DNA of 64,000 bases from Corynebacterium heidelbergense (GCF_028609845.1 NZ_CP063191.1:1426001-1490000), one strand, 5' to 3'. Shown: positions 18,437 through 27,942, counted from the stretch's first letter. Made by a program: numbers and translations. The notes: generated by a model from the letters alone, not told the origin.

Positions 18437-19919
18437 CTAGACACTGCGCACCGGGTACTTCATGCTCAGCGCGGACTGCATGCCCTTGATGATGTTGAAG
18501 GCATCGCGCAGGTTTTCCCGCTCCATCTTGGATAGTTGGGAGGGGTCCACGTGATAGTCGGGGTTCTCCCCGCGCTGCGTCTGCGCGGCCTGGCGTTCCA
18601 GGGACAGCGAGTTGAGGAAGCCGAAGGCCGCGGAGAGGTCCTGGGCGCTCTGGGCCGAGACGGGCCCGCCGGCGGCGACCTCTAGGCGCCCCTTTGTGCT
18701 CAGGGCTTCGGCCCCGGCCACGATCGCGAACAACCGGGCCATTTGCAAGACCGCCGCGATGCCGCCGTTCTTGATGTCGAGGGTGTTGGCGTATTTCCCG
18801 CGCCGGTCCACAACGAGCCCGCGGAAGAAACCGACGGGCGGTTCCCGGCGAGTTGCCAGGGCCGCCAGGTGGGCGTGCAAGCGGGGCGAGCCGGCGGCGG
18901 ATTCCACGGCCTGCACGTGGACGCTGTGCGCCAGCTCCTCCTCGCCGTGGACCCACCGCATGTCGAAGAACGTCTGGGCGTAGAGCAGGGCCTCTGGTTC
19001 CGGCGCGGTGATCCAGGCGTGGAAGGTCTCCCGCCACTGCCCCACCGTCATCCGCCAGGTGTCGGTCATCGCCATCATCTCCCCCGGGTACAGCACCTGC
19101 CCGGCGGTGGCCAACCCCTGGCACACGGAGCTGCCGAGCTGGCGGAAGTACTCCCCGTGCAGCTCGGGCCGGTAGTCCTCGCTGAGCACAAGGGCGTTGT
19201 CCTGGTCACTGGCCAGGCCCATCTCGCGGCGCCCCTGGGATCCGAGGGCGACGAAGCTGTACAGCACTGGCGGCGGCCCCAGTTGTTCCTCGGCCAGGCG
19301 CAGCAGGCGGCGAGCCATGGCATCGGCGGCGACGGACAGAACACCCTGCACCTCTTCTGCTCCGGCTCCCCGCTCGATGAAGCGCACGGCGACGGTGTGG
19401 GCGGATTGGTAGACCTCCCGCATCCGCTCGGGGTCTTGCGCCGGCTGAGGTCCGCGGTGAGGTAGATGGGGTCGTGTTGAAGCAGGCGCATGATGTCCGC
19501 CGCGGTGATGATGCCGGTGACCTCCCCCTCATCCACGCCGGGCAGATGGTCGATATCCAGCTCGGCCATCTGCAGCATCGCGTCGAAGGTCGGCCGCTCC
19601 ACCGCGAGCAGCAGGCTGTCCTCCACGGCGAGCATGGTGTGGAGGCTGTCCCGGTCGCTGACGAGGGTGGAGTAGCCGAAGCAGCGCCCGGCCTCCCGCC
19701 GGTCCAGCAGCAGCCCGTCGGGGTCGAGCACGTCGATGGCACCGGAGCGGATGACGAACACCGAGTCGTTGGGCCGGTTGGCGGCCACGATGGTCTGTCC
19801 GCGCCGCACGTAGCAGATGTGTTTTGTCGGCTGAGTTACGCGAGCTGGTTCGGCGGGAGGTGGCGGAAGGGTTCTGCGTCGGCGAGGAAGTCACGGATCG
19901 CCTCAATTTCTACGGTCAC
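18437..19919 (-). pseudogene. degraded cNMP-binding/CBS/DUF294 nucleotidyltransferase gene
   Basis: The remains match a protein with a cyclic-nucleotide-binding domain, two CBS domains and a DUF294 nucleotidyltransferase. The N-terminus reads from GTG 19919 as an intact domain start (EIEAIRDFLADAEPFRHLPP) but meets TAA at 19836-19838. A one-base loss in the run 19822-19825 puts the rest of the domain (RRGQTIVAANRPNDSVF) in another frame. Near 19580-19590 the sequence jumps in frame from the cNMP domain into the second CBS domain, so the first CBS domain is missing. A second one-base loss near 19437-19443 separates YLTADLSR from the intact 328-codon DUF294 part (18437-19423, GSQGRREMGLASDQDNAL). 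The three reading frames agree with two single-base deletions. Confidence 0.82.
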
Positions 19920-19997
19920 GGTTGTCAGCCCAAGCCGCAGATGGGGGCCGCTGGGATGATTTTGGCCCAGATAGTTTCTTGTGGACGCCACCCCCAC

Positions 19998-20768
19998 CTA
20001 GCGCAGCATCGGAATACTCCGCGCTGCGGTGTAGACACTGACCACCGCGAGCAGTGCAGCGAAGCACAGGCGCAGCGTCTTCTCGCTAGCCCGTGACCCC
20101 AGCGCGGAGCCCAGCCAGGTTCCCCCGATGGTGGCGGCCGCGAACACCGCGATAAGGCCGGGGTGGGGAAGCTGGCCTACTCCCCCGTGAAGCAGTAGGG
20201 CGATGAGGGTGTTGAGGAGGATGACCAGCAGGGACGTGCCCACCGCCAACGGCATCTCCAGGCCGACCACGAGGGTCAGTGCCGGGACGATCGCAAAGCC
20301 CCCGCCGACTCCGAAGAACCCGGTGAGGAAGCCGACGGTCGTCGCACTGACAATGATGGCCACCCACCGGCCCGGGCCGTGGGTGGCCTGCCCCTCCCGC
20401 CGCCCGCGCCAGGCCGTGTGGGCCATGAGGCCCGCGACGACGGCCACCAGCGCGGCGAATGCGGTGAGCAGAACTGCTTCGTCCACGGCGGCAGACAGGC
20501 GGGTGCCCAGGTAGGACCCACCGATGCCGAGTGCTCCGAAGGCGAGGCCGGTGGGGGCTGCCACGTGCCGGGCCCGCACGTGGGTGAGCACCCCGGAGAG
20601 GGCCCCAATGCCTACGATGAGCAGGGCCGCGACGGTGGCCTGGTGCGCGGCGAAGCCCAAGCCGTAGATGAACAGGGGGATGGCCAGGATGGCCCCGCCC
20701 CCGCCGAGGGCCCCCATGAGTACCCCCACGACCAGCCCCCCGATGAGGGCGATGATCCCGGCGAGCAC
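19998..20768 (-). CDS. TauE/SafE (TSUP) family membrane permease
   Basis: The 256-residue protein has about 7-8 membrane segments and the duplicated TSUP motif: GALGGGGAILAIPLFIY in the first half and FGVGGGFAIVPALTLV in the second. Family members move sulfite, sulfonates or organic anions. The substrate here is unknown. It starts 7 nt after leuB ends, on the same strand, so it is probably co-transcribed with leuB. Confidence 0.85.
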   Translation of the reverse strand: MLAGIIALIGGLVVGVLMGALGGGGAILAIPLFIYGLGFAAHQATVAALLIVGIGALSGVLTHVRARHVAAPTGLAFGALGIGGSYLGTRLSAAVDEAVLLTAFAALVAVVAGLMAHTAWRGRREGQATHGPGRWVAIIVSATTVGFLTGFFGVGGGFAIVPALTLVVGLEMPLAVGTSLLVILLNTLIALLLHGGVGQLPHPGLIAVFAAATIGGTWLGSALGSRASEKTLRLCFAALLAVVSVYTAARSIPMLR

Positions 20769-20774
20769 GGTGGG

Positions 20775-21797
20775 TTAGCCGCGCAGGGCAGCGGCGATGC
20801 GGTCACCGACCTCCGCGGTGACCACTCCCCTGTCCCCGCGGGAGGTGACCTCTTCGGTGACGGCGTGTTCGATGCGCTCGGCGTTGGCGTCGTCCCCCAA
20901 ATGACGGAGCAGGAGGGCAACGGAGTTGATGGCGGCACAGGGATCCGCAACCCCCTGCCCGGCAATGTCCGGCGCGGAGCCGTGGACGGGCTCGAACATG
21001 GAGGGGAATTCCCGGGAGGGGTCGATGTTCCCGGAGGCGGCGAGGCCAATGCCGCCGGTGATGGCCCCCGCGAGGTCCGTGAGGATGTCCCCGAAGAGGT
21101 TGTCGGTGACGATCACGTCATAGCGGCTGGGGTTGGTGACCATGTAGATGGTGGCGGCGTCGATGTGGTTGTAATCCACCGTCACCTCCGGGTAGCGCGC
21201 GCCGATCGTCTCGACGGCGCGTTGCCACAAGGAACCGGCGTTGATCAGCACGTTCGTCTTGTGCACCCAGGTGAGCTTGCGACGGCGATCCATGGCGCGC
21301 TGGAAGGCATCCTCCACCACGCGGGAGATCCCCAGCCAGGTGTTCTGACTGACCTCGCAGGCCACCTCGTCCGGCGTGCCTTCGCGCAAGGTGCCGCCAT
21401 TGCCCGCATAGAGGCCCTCCGTGCCTTCCCGGACGACGACGAAGTCGATCTCGCCGGGGTTCGCCAGCGGGGAGGAGGTGGATCCGGGGTACAGCTTGGC
21501 CGGGCGGAGGTTCACCCCGTGGTTGAGCTTGAACCGCAGGGGCAGCAGCAGGCCCCGCTCGAGGACTCCGGCGGGGACGGAGCGGGGGTCGCCGATGGCT
21601 CCGAGGAGGATGGCGTCGTGCTCCTTGAGACTGGCGAGGTCAGCGTTCGTGAGCAGCTCCCCCTTGTCCAAGTAGCGGCGTGCCCCGAGGTCGTATTCGG
21701 TGGTGTGGACGTCGTCCCGCACCGCGCGCAGCACCTTAAGGGCCTCGGCGGTTACTTCCACCCCAATGCCGTCGCCGGGGATCACTGCCAGTTTCAT
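20775..21797 (-). CDS. leuB: LeuB, 3-isopropylmalate dehydrogenase
   Basis: The 340-residue enzyme oxidises and decarboxylates 3-isopropylmalate in leucine synthesis, using NAD+ and Mg2+. Visible are the N-terminal [12 protein letters not shown], the [17 protein letters not shown] substrate loop, [11 protein letters not shown] and the metal/NAD region [16 protein letters not shown] followed by [21 protein letters not shown] lies 8 nt before ATG. Length and motifs are normal. serA lies further upstream with the same orientation, as in other corynebacteria. Confidence 0.96.
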   Translation of the reverse strand: MKLAVIPGDGIGVEVTAEALKVLRAVRDDVHTTEYDLGARRYLDKGELLTNADLASLKEHDAILLGAIGDPRSVPAGVLERGLLLPLRFKLNHGVNLRPAKLYPGSTSSPLANPGEIDFVVVREGTEGLYAGNGGTLREGTPDEVACEVSQNTWLGISRVVEDAFQRAMDRRRKLTWVHKTNVLINAGSLWQRAVETIGARYPEVTVDYNHIDAATIYMVTNPSRYDVIVTDNLFGDILTDLAGAITGGIGLAASGNIDPSREFPSMFEPVHGSAPDIAGQGVADPCAAINSVALLLRHLGDDANAERIEHAVTEEVTSRGDRGVVTAEVGDRIAAALRG

Positions 21798-21844
21798 CCT
21801 ATGGACTCCTGAGTCTCACCTTGTGAATAGTGCCCATAGCTTAA

Positions 21845-21871
21845 CACCGCCTCTACAGGGTGGAAGCGGTG
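21845..21871 (-). terminator. hairpin between the His-rich gene and leuB
   Basis: CACCGC and GCGGTG arms enclose a 15-nt loop. No T-run follows on either strand, so it is a weak terminator or a leader hairpin of leuB. Confidence 0.3.
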
Positions 21872-21888
21872 CTGTTTGGGGGCCTTAT

Positions 21889-22182
21889 CTAGTGCTCGTC
21901 CCAGTGGCCCTCGTGGGCCGCGTGGCGGTGGCCATCGTGGATGTAGTCCACGTGATCCCCGTGAGGGACAGCGACGTGGCCGCAACCGGGGCCGTGCTCG
22001 TGGTCGTGGTCCTCGTGGGTGATGTGCTCGCTGGTCTCGCACTCATCCCAGTGGCCCTCGTGCTCGCGGTGCAGGTGGCCATCGTGGAAGTAGTCCACGT
22101 GATCCCCGTGGGGGATAGCGACGTGGCCGCAGTCCGGGCCGTGGGTGTGCTCGTGGTTGTCGTGCGGGGTGTGCGTCGTCAT
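21889..22182 (-). CDS. small His-rich metal-binding protein with an internal duplication
   Basis: The 97-residue product is made of two near-identical units. Each holds HGPxCGHVAxPHGDHVDYxHDGHxHxxHEGHWDE-type sequence, with His, Asp and Cys in dense pairs. This is typical of a zinc- or nickel-binding buffer or chaperone. There is no signal peptide or membrane segment, so it is cytosolic. The start at 22182 has AGAAAGG about 8 nt upstream; a longer reading would add unrelated residues. A sigma-A-type promoter lies at 22229-22256. The metal and partner are not known. Confidence 0.75.
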   Translation of the reverse strand: MTTHTPHDNHEHTHGPDCGHVAIPHGDHVDYFHDGHLHREHEGHWDECETSEHITHEDHDHEHGPGCGHVAVPHGDHVDYIHDGHRHAAHEGHWDEH

Positions 22183-22228
22183 TGTCAACGCCTTTCTGTT
22201 GCAAATCATGAACTTCGTGACTGGGCCT

Positions 22229-22256
22229 AGCTTAGCGGTTTTCATCTAGTTGTCAA
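22229..22256 (-). promoter_or_regulatory. sigma-A-type promoter of the His-rich gene
   Basis: On the minus strand a consensus -35 TTGACA (22256-22251) and -10 TAAGCT (22234-22229) are 16 bp apart, about 40 nt before the start codon. The heptamer TGAAAAC lies in the spacer and again at 22297-22291. Confidence 0.7.
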
Positions 22257-22388
22257 TAAGACATTTTCGCAGCTTGTAAAGTATGCATCTGTTTTCATTA
22301 AGGACCGGGAGACCCCTGACATTTGTCACCGTCAAAAAGTGCGAAAGCACCTACGTGCCATCTGCTCAGCTCCGGTGAACTGTGAAGC

Positions 22389-23339
22389 ATGACCCCAACA
22401 GAGACTCACACAAGCAGCTCCCCTCCCGCCATCAGCCTGCGCGATGTCCACAAAACGTTCCCCGCGAAGAAGGGCTCCGGCACGGGGCACGTCGCCGCCG
22501 TGGACGGCATCTCCTTTGACGTTCGGCCCGGGGAAGTCCTGGCCTTCCTTGGCCCCAACGGCGCCGGGAAATCCACCACCATCGACATGATCTGCGGCTT
22601 CACCTCCCCCACCTCGGGGGACATCACCGTCCTCGGCCAGCGCCCCACACAGTCGATGCACTCCGGGCGCATCAGTGTGGTCCAGCAGTCGGGCGGCCTG
22701 CTGCCGGACCTCACGGTGGTCCAGACGATGCGGCTCGCTGCGGCTGCGCAGGGGTTGGGGGCGTCCGCAATAGAGGAACCAATGCAGCGGGCCAACGTCG
22801 CCGAACTATCCAGGCGCAAGGTCTCCAAGTGCTCCGGCGGGGAACAACAGCGCGTCCGTTTCGCGCTCGCGCTGCTGCCAGACCCGGATCTCATCATCCT
22901 CGATGAACCGACCACTGGCATGGACGTCACCACGCGGCGCGAATTCTGGGAGGCCATCTCAGCCGACGCTGCGGCTGGGCGCACCATCATCTTCGCCACC
23001 CACTACCTCCAGGAGGCGGAGACCTACGCCGAACGCGTGATGATCATGGCTCGCGGCCACATCGTCGCCGACGGCAGCATGCAGCAGCTCCAATCGATAG
23101 CGGGCGACCGTTCCGTCACCATTTCCGGCCTCGGCCCAGACGAAATCCAGCGGGCCTGCGACGGTCTGCGCGTCCACATCGATCCCGCCGCGGAACCTGC
23201 CACCATCTCCGTGGCCCCGGAAGACAGCGACGAACTCGCCCGGCGCCTGTTGCACTCCCCCGGCGCCCACGACCTACACATCACCGGCGAAAGCCTGGAG
23301 GACGTGTTCCTCCAGCTCACCTCAGGACAGGAGCAATGA
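22389..23339 (+). CDS. ABC transporter ATP-binding protein (DrrA-like exporter)
   Basis: The 316-residue ATPase has Walker A GPNGAGKST, a variant signature CSGGEQQR (normally LSGGQ), Walker B LIILDEPTTGMD and the switch His in FATHYLQEAE. A C-terminal extension of about 90 residues (from about residue 225) matches the DrrA-type exporters of drugs and lipids. It overlaps the permease gene by 4 bp and is the first gene of a four-gene unit with a two-component system. Likely role: ATPase of an exporter for an antibiotic, peptide or lipid. The substrate is unknown. Confidence 0.88.
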   Translation: MTPTETHTSSSPPAISLRDVHKTFPAKKGSGTGHVAAVDGISFDVRPGEVLAFLGPNGAGKSTTIDMICGFTSPTSGDITVLGQRPTQSMHSGRISVVQQSGGLLPDLTVVQTMRLAAAAQGLGASAIEEPMQRANVAELSRRKVSKCSGGEQQRVRFALALLPDPDLIILDEPTTGMDVTTRREFWEAISADAAAGRTIIFATHYLQEAETYAERVMIMARGHIVADGSMQQLQSIAGDRSVTISGLGPDEIQRACDGLRVHIDPAAEPATISVAPEDSDELARRLLHSPGAHDLHITGESLEDVFLQLTSGQEQ

Positions 23340-24115
23340 TGCCATCCCAAGCCACGCTATGCGCCCGCTATACCGGGCTCGAACTGAAACGCACCCTCGC
23401 CGACAAACGCATCCTCGTTCTGGCGGTCCTGGTGCCCATGTTCATGTACTTCGTCATCGCGGGCACCAACGACCAGGAGGCCATGAACTCCAACGTGGGC
23501 CACGGGACCGTGAAGTTCCTCATCGCTACCTCCATGGCTCTTTATGGCACGGTGACGGTGGCGGGGGCCCAGTGCGCCAACATCGCCGCCGAGCGGGACT
23601 CCGGGTGGCTGCGCACCCTCTCCCTTTCCCCGATGTCCACCGGGAGCTACCTGTTGTCCAAGGCCCTCGTCGCGGTCGTCCTCTCCCTTGTGCCGGTCGC
23701 CGCGGTCTGCCTGCTCGCAGCCGCCACGGGAGCAAAGGCGGAATGGATCGTCTGGCCGCTCGCCTTCCTGCTCTCGCTGACTGGGGCAGTGGTGTTCGGG
23801 CTCATTGGGCTCATTCTGGGAATGCTGTTTGATCCCGGGATGATCAACCGCGTCATTGGCTTCATCACCGTGATCTTCTCTTTCCTGGGCAATCTGTTCA
23901 TCCCCTTGAGCGGTACCATGCTCACAGTCGCGAAGTTCACGCCGCTGTTCGGGCCGGGGATGCTCGTTCGTTATCCGGCGGCCACGGAGGGGCGGGTCAT
24001 CGCCGGGGCCGGCACCCTGCCCCTGTGGCAGCCAGTGTTGAACGTTGTGGTGTACACGGTGATCTTCGCGGTGATCGCCCGGCTTATAGTTCGGCGCGGT
24101 CTCGCCCGGCAATAG
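23336..24115 (+). CDS. ABC-2 type permease
   Basis: The 259-residue protein has six hydrophobic segments in the ABC-2 pattern, including the motif RDSGWLRTLSLSPMSTGSYLLSKAL between helices 2 and 3. It pairs with the upstream ATPase, with a 4-bp overlap (ATGATG). The likely function is export from the cytoplasm. The sequence does not reveal the substrate. Confidence 0.87.
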   Translation: MMPSQATLCARYTGLELKRTLADKRILVLAVLVPMFMYFVIAGTNDQEAMNSNVGHGTVKFLIATSMALYGTVTVAGAQCANIAAERDSGWLRTLSLSPMSTGSYLLSKALVAVVLSLVPVAAVCLLAAATGAKAEWIVWPLAFLLSLTGAVVFGLIGLILGMLFDPGMINRVIGFITVIFSFLGNLFIPLSGTMLTVAKFTPLFGPGMLVRYPAATEGRVIAGAGTLPLWQPVLNVVVYTVIFAVIARLIVRRGLARQ

Positions 24116-24137
24116 CGGAAAAGAGGTTCTAGCTGAT

Positions 24138-25217
24138 ATGGGCTCCTGGCGCGGGAAACTCCCCCACATTTCTGCGGAGCGGATGTGGCAGTTCTTTGGA
24201 CCGGTGGGCGGCCTGTCCTTCATGGCCTTCCCAGTCTTGGCCACCGTCCACTTGGCCCCCTCCGGGGCAACGTTGGCCCTCGGGTTATCCATTCTCGCGG
24301 TTTTCAGCGCAGTCTACGTCTACGGTTTTTCCCGGTCGACGCGCAATCGGACGGCGCTGTTTTCCCTCGGCATTTTGACAGTTCTCTCCGCGCTGACACT
24401 GGCGCAATTCCTGTTGCTCGGTCCCGCGCTCCTGGGATTGTTGTACTTCATCGCTATCTGGGCACTCATCGAATTGCGGTGGCCGTGGGCACTGTTGGTG
24501 GCGCTAACCTGCATTGCCGTGATGTACACGCAGGCGGGCCCAAACTATGCTCTACCGCTGCTCGTCGTGCTGATGATGATGATCATCTACCGAATTTCAG
24601 CGGATTATTACCGCAAAATGCGCGACCTGGACTTGCAGCAAACACTCCTGGCGGACCGAGAACGGGTGGGCCAAGACCTCCACGATTCCCTCGGTCAATC
24701 CCTTACCGCTTTGAGCCTGCGACTGCAGCTGGCCGCCCGCTTGACCAAGACTGATCCGGCCGCCGCCAAGCGGGAGATCCTCGAGTGCCGCGATTTAACC
24801 CGGAGTTCTCTGGAGGATATGCGTTCCACGGTGGCGGGGCTTCGGACGGCGAGTCTGCCGCAGGAGATCGCTGATGCCCGGGCCACACTGTCCCATTCCC
24901 GGATCCGCCTGAAGGTGAGCGGGGATTATCACCACATCGATCCCCGCTTGCAAACGCCAATGGCTTGGGTCCTGCGAGAATCGGTGACAAACGTTGTCCG
25001 ACACTCCGGGGCCACGAGCTGCACGGTGTCTTTCGGTCCTCAATCATTGGAGGTCCGCGATGATGGGCGCGGGCGTGCCCCACAGTCCTCGGGACGCCAG
25101 GATGGATTTGGGATTCCGGGTATGCGCGAGCGTGTGCAGAGCACCGGCGGGAACCTATCCATCCAGTCGAATTCGGGAGGTTTCAGCGTCACGGCATCTT
25201 GGAGTTCAGCACAATGA
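24138..25217 (+). CDS. sensor histidine kinase (HisKA_3, DesK/NarL-type)
   Basis: The 359-residue kinase has an N-terminal membrane sensor of about five or six helices (residues 25-150) with no sizeable extracellular domain. A HisKA_3 dimerisation box follows, with phospho-accepting His182 in RVGQDLHDSLGQSLTALSLRL. The ATPase domain has N-box LRESVTNVVRHSGA and DDGRG. The intramembrane sensor and the ABC genes 22 nt upstream fit a detector of cell-envelope stress or of the exported compound. The stop overlaps the regulator start by ATGA. Confidence 0.9.
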   Translation: MGSWRGKLPHISAERMWQFFGPVGGLSFMAFPVLATVHLAPSGATLALGLSILAVFSAVYVYGFSRSTRNRTALFSLGILTVLSALTLAQFLLLGPALLGLLYFIAIWALIELRWPWALLVALTCIAVMYTQAGPNYALPLLVVLMMMIIYRISADYYRKMRDLDLQQTLLADRERVGQDLHDSLGQSLTALSLRLQLAARLTKTDPAAAKREILECRDLTRSSLEDMRSTVAGLRTASLPQEIADARATLSHSRIRLKVSGDYHHIDPRLQTPMAWVLRESVTNVVRHSGATSCTVSFGPQSLEVRDDGRGRAPQSSGRQDGFGIPGMRERVQSTGGNLSIQSNSGGFSVTASWSSAQ

Positions 25218-25855
25218 GTACCCACGATGGCGAAACGTCGGTCGGACCTATTCGGGTGTTACTGGCAGAAGATCAGGCGATGGTTCGGGGGGCCTTGAGC
25301 GTTCTGCTGTCCGCCGAGCCCGATATCGACGTGGTCGCGGAATGCTCGGATGGGGCGCAGGCCGTGGCTCGTGCGGCCGAGGGCGACGTGGATGTGTGCG
25401 TGATGGACGTGGAAATGCCCACGATGAATGGCCTGGACGCCACCGCCGAAATCGTGGCTGCCGGGGGCGGAAAGGTGCAGGTGCTGATCGTCACGACCTT
25501 TGGCCGCGCAGGTTACCTGCGCACTGCCATGTCCGCGGGAGCCTCGGGTTTTGTGGTGAAGGATGCTCCGGCAGAGCAGCTTGCCGAGGCCATTCGCCGT
25601 GTCCGTCGGGGGCTGCGCGTGATCGATCCCGCGCTGGCGGCGGATTCGCTGGCTACTGGCATTAATCCGCTCAGCCCTCGGGAGCGGGAGGTCATGCGGT
25701 TGGCGGCGACCGGCGCGACCGTTGCGGAGATTGCGGCATCTTTATTCTTGACGCCAGGAACGGTGCGCAACCACATCTCCCGCGCCATTGCAAAGACCAA
25801 TACCGCCAACCGGTACCAAGCGGCCAAGGCCGCCCAGCGCAACGGCTGGCTCTAG
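25214..25855 (+). CDS. LuxR/NarL-family response regulator
   Basis: The 213-residue protein has a receiver domain with acceptor Asp65 in CVMDVEMPTMNGL and an acidic EDQ pocket. Its C-terminal helix-turn-helix reads LSPREREVMRLAATGATVAEIAASLFLTPGTVRNHI in overall pattern. The start at 25214 overlaps the kinase stop (ATGA). An upstream in-frame ATG lies inside the kinase gene. It probably controls the preceding ABC genes; no binding site was identified. Confidence 0.9.
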   Translation: MSTHDGETSVGPIRVLLAEDQAMVRGALSVLLSAEPDIDVVAECSDGAQAVARAAEGDVDVCVMDVEMPTMNGLDATAEIVAAGGGKVQVLIVTTFGRAGYLRTAMSAGASGFVVKDAPAEQLAEAIRRVRRGLRVIDPALAADSLATGINPLSPREREVMRLAATGATVAEIAASLFLTPGTVRNHISRAIAKTNTANRYQAAKAAQRNGWL

Positions 25856-25860
25856 TACCC

Positions 25861-26337
25861 TTACGCCAGGTCTAATTCGTAGGAGAGATACTCGCCCGAG
25901 GATCCGGTTTGCCGGAATCCCAGGGATTCGTAGAGTTTGCGAGCCGACACATTGGCCTCCTCAGTTTCCAGGACAACGCGGCTTGCCCCATCATCTGCAG
26001 CTTCTTCACACACCCGCCGGACAAGGTCACGACCGGCACCTAGACCGCGGTGCTCCTTCTGGACGTATAGATCGTTGAGGATCCACCAGTAGTCGAGCCG
26101 AACCGAGGAAAAGCCGAAGTAGACCTGAACAAAACCAACGGTCGTCGGCTCCGCCTCGTCCGCCACCTGGGCGACGTAACGGCGGGAATCTACACGGGTG
26201 AACCGGTCCCGGAGGAATTGCGGGGCCCGCGAGCGCGTTGTCGAATCGTCTCTCCCGTAGAACTCCAGGTACTTCAAGAAGAGGCCTTCGACAGCGGCGT
26301 AATCACGTTCCTCCGCGCGACGAATTTCTACAGCCAT
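25861..26337 (-). CDS. GNAT N-acetyltransferase
   Basis: The 158-residue protein is a single GNAT domain with the acetyl-CoA loop QKEHRGLGAGRDLV, a following acidic VVLETEEANVSARKLYESLGF and a C-terminal beta strand. The acceptor could be an amine, peptide or protein and is not predictable. It begins 9 nt after the serA stop on the same strand and is probably co-transcribed with serA. Confidence 0.82.
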   Translation of the reverse strand: MAVEIRRAEERDYAAVEGLFLKYLEFYGRDDSTTRSRAPQFLRDRFTRVDSRRYVAQVADEAEPTTVGFVQVYFGFSSVRLDYWWILNDLYVQKEHRGLGAGRDLVRRVCEEAADDGASRVVLETEEANVSARKLYESLGFRQTGSSGEYLSYELDLA

Positions 26338-26346
26338 ATCCGCGAT

Positions 26347-27942
26347 CTACGCCAGATCCAATTGGAACACCGTTTGAGCGCTGAGCTGCTCAGCAGCCTT
26401 TTCCAGCAGCTCTTCCGGCACGTGGCGGTCCACCCGTAGGACCAGCGTCGCGGTGTGATCACCGGTGTTGGGCGAAAGGGCCGCCGCGTCGATATTGATG
26501 CCCTCGCTTCCCAGCAGCGTGCCCACCTTGCCCAGGGCACCCGGTTGGTCTCCGTACACCAGGAAGAGGTTGGTGCCTTCTGCGCGAAGGTCCAGGCCGC
26601 GATTGTTGATCCGAACGATCTTCTCCACGTGCTCCAGTCCGGTGAGCGCGCCGGTGACGGAAGTGCAGGCGCCATCGCCCGCCACCGCCTGCACTTCCAG
26701 CACGGATCGGTGGGTCACGGATTCCGGTTCCGTCTCGATCTGCAGGTGCACGCCGCGTTCCTCGGCGATCTTGGGGGCGTTGACGAAGGTCACCTGTTCG
26801 TCAACTACCCCGGAAAACACACCGCGCAGCGCAGCCAAGCCAAGGGAATCGACGGATTCGCTGGACAGCTCGCCGCGGGCAGTGACGGTTACCTGGGAGG
26901 GGGCAGAGCCCAGCAGGGCCCCTGCCACCCGGCCCAGCTTGGTTGCCAGGCCCAGCCACAGTGCGACCTCCTCGCTGACCTTACCGCCTGCCACGTTCAC
27001 GGCGTCCGGAACGAAATCGCCGGACAGGGCCCGCAGGACGGAGGCGGCAACATCCGTACCTGCACGGTCCTGGGCCTCCACCGTGGACGCACCCAGGTGC
27101 GGCGTGGCGACGATCTCTGGTAGGGCGAACAGCGGCGAGTCGGTGCACGGCTCAGACTCGTACACATCCACCCCGGCCCCGCGGATGTGGCCGGACTTTA
27201 TGGCCTCCGCGAGTGCGGCTTCGTCGATCAAGCCACCGCGCGCGGCGTTAATGACGATCTGCCCCTTCTTGGACTTGCGCAGCAGCTCCGCGTTAAACAT
27301 CCCCTTCGTCTCGGGGGTCTTGGGCAGGTGGATGGTCACGAAATCGGAACGCTCCATCAGCTCCTCCAACTCCACCAGTTCCACGCCCATCTGGGCGGCA
27401 CGGGCGGGGTTGGCATAGGGGTCGTAGGCGATCACGTGAGTTTCGAACGCCGCGATGCGCTGCGCGAAGAGCTGCCCGATGTGGCCGAAGCCCACGATGC
27501 CCACCGTCTTGCCCAGGATCTCCACACCGTTAAAGCTGGAGCGCTTCCACTCGCCGTCGCGCAGGGTCTTGTCCGCCGCGGGGATCTGCCGCGCGGTGGA
27601 CAACAGCAGGCTGAGCGCGTGTTCGCAGGCCGAGTGGATGTTGGAGGTCGGAGCGTTCGCGACCATCACGCCACGCGCGGTGGCGGCGTCGATATCCACA
27701 TTGTCCAGGCCCACCCCGGCGCGGCCGACGATCTGCAGCTTCGGCGCCGCCTGCAGCACCTCGGAGTCCACCTTGGTGGCGGAACGCACGAGCAGGGCAT
27801 CTGCGTCCACGACGGCCTTGAGCAGCTCTTCGCGGTTGGGGCCGTCGACCCAGCGCACCTCGACGGAGTCGCCGAGGGCATCGACGGTGGACTGGGCGAG
27901 TTTGTCGGCGATGAGAACGACCGGACGGGATGTAGTGCTCAC
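26347..27942 (-). CDS. serA: SerA, D-3-phosphoglycerate dehydrogenase (long form)
   Basis: The 531-residue enzyme begins serine synthesis by oxidising 3-phosphoglycerate with NAD+. Visible are the NAD motif GKTVGIVGFGHIGQLFAQR, the catalytic region RGGLIDEAALAEAI, and the active-site His in TPHLGASTVEAQ. An intervening domain (about 320-450) and a C-terminal ACT domain (about 455-531, LFLVYGDQPGALGKVGTLL) follow. This long form is typical of actinobacteria, where serine inhibits through the C-terminal domains. The start is GTG with AGGAG upstream. Confidence 0.95.
   Translation of the reverse strand: MSTTSRPVVLIADKLAQSTVDALGDSVEVRWVDGPNREELLKAVVDADALLVRSATKVDSEVLQAAPKLQIVGRAGVGLDNVDIDAATARGVMVANAPTSNIHSACEHALSLLLSTARQIPAADKTLRDGEWKRSSFNGVEILGKTVGIVGFGHIGQLFAQRIAAFETHVIAYDPYANPARAAQMGVELVELEELMERSDFVTIHLPKTPETKGMFNAELLRKSKKGQIVINAARGGLIDEAALAEAIKSGHIRGAGVDVYESEPCTDSPLFALPEIVATPHLGASTVEAQDRAGTDVAASVLRALSGDFVPDAVNVAGGKVSEEVALWLGLATKLGRVAGALLGSAPSQVTVTARGELSSESVDSLGLAALRGVFSGVVDEQVTFVNAPKIAEERGVHLQIETEPESVTHRSVLEVQAVAGDGACTSVTGALTGLEHVEKIVRINNRGLDLRAEGTNLFLVYGDQPGALGKVGTLLGSEGINIDAAALSPNTGDHTATLVLRVDRHVPEELLEKAAEQLSAQTVFQLDLA

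Noticed and set aside
17694..19124. 476-codon minus-strand reading frame
   Set aside because: It is a frame shadow of the exonuclease and DUF294 sequence with Arg/Pro/Gly-rich product and no family motif.
20379..21812. 477-codon plus-strand reading frame opposite the TauE-like gene and leuB
   Set aside because: leuB and the TauE-like gene on the other strand have complete family motifs; this frame has none.
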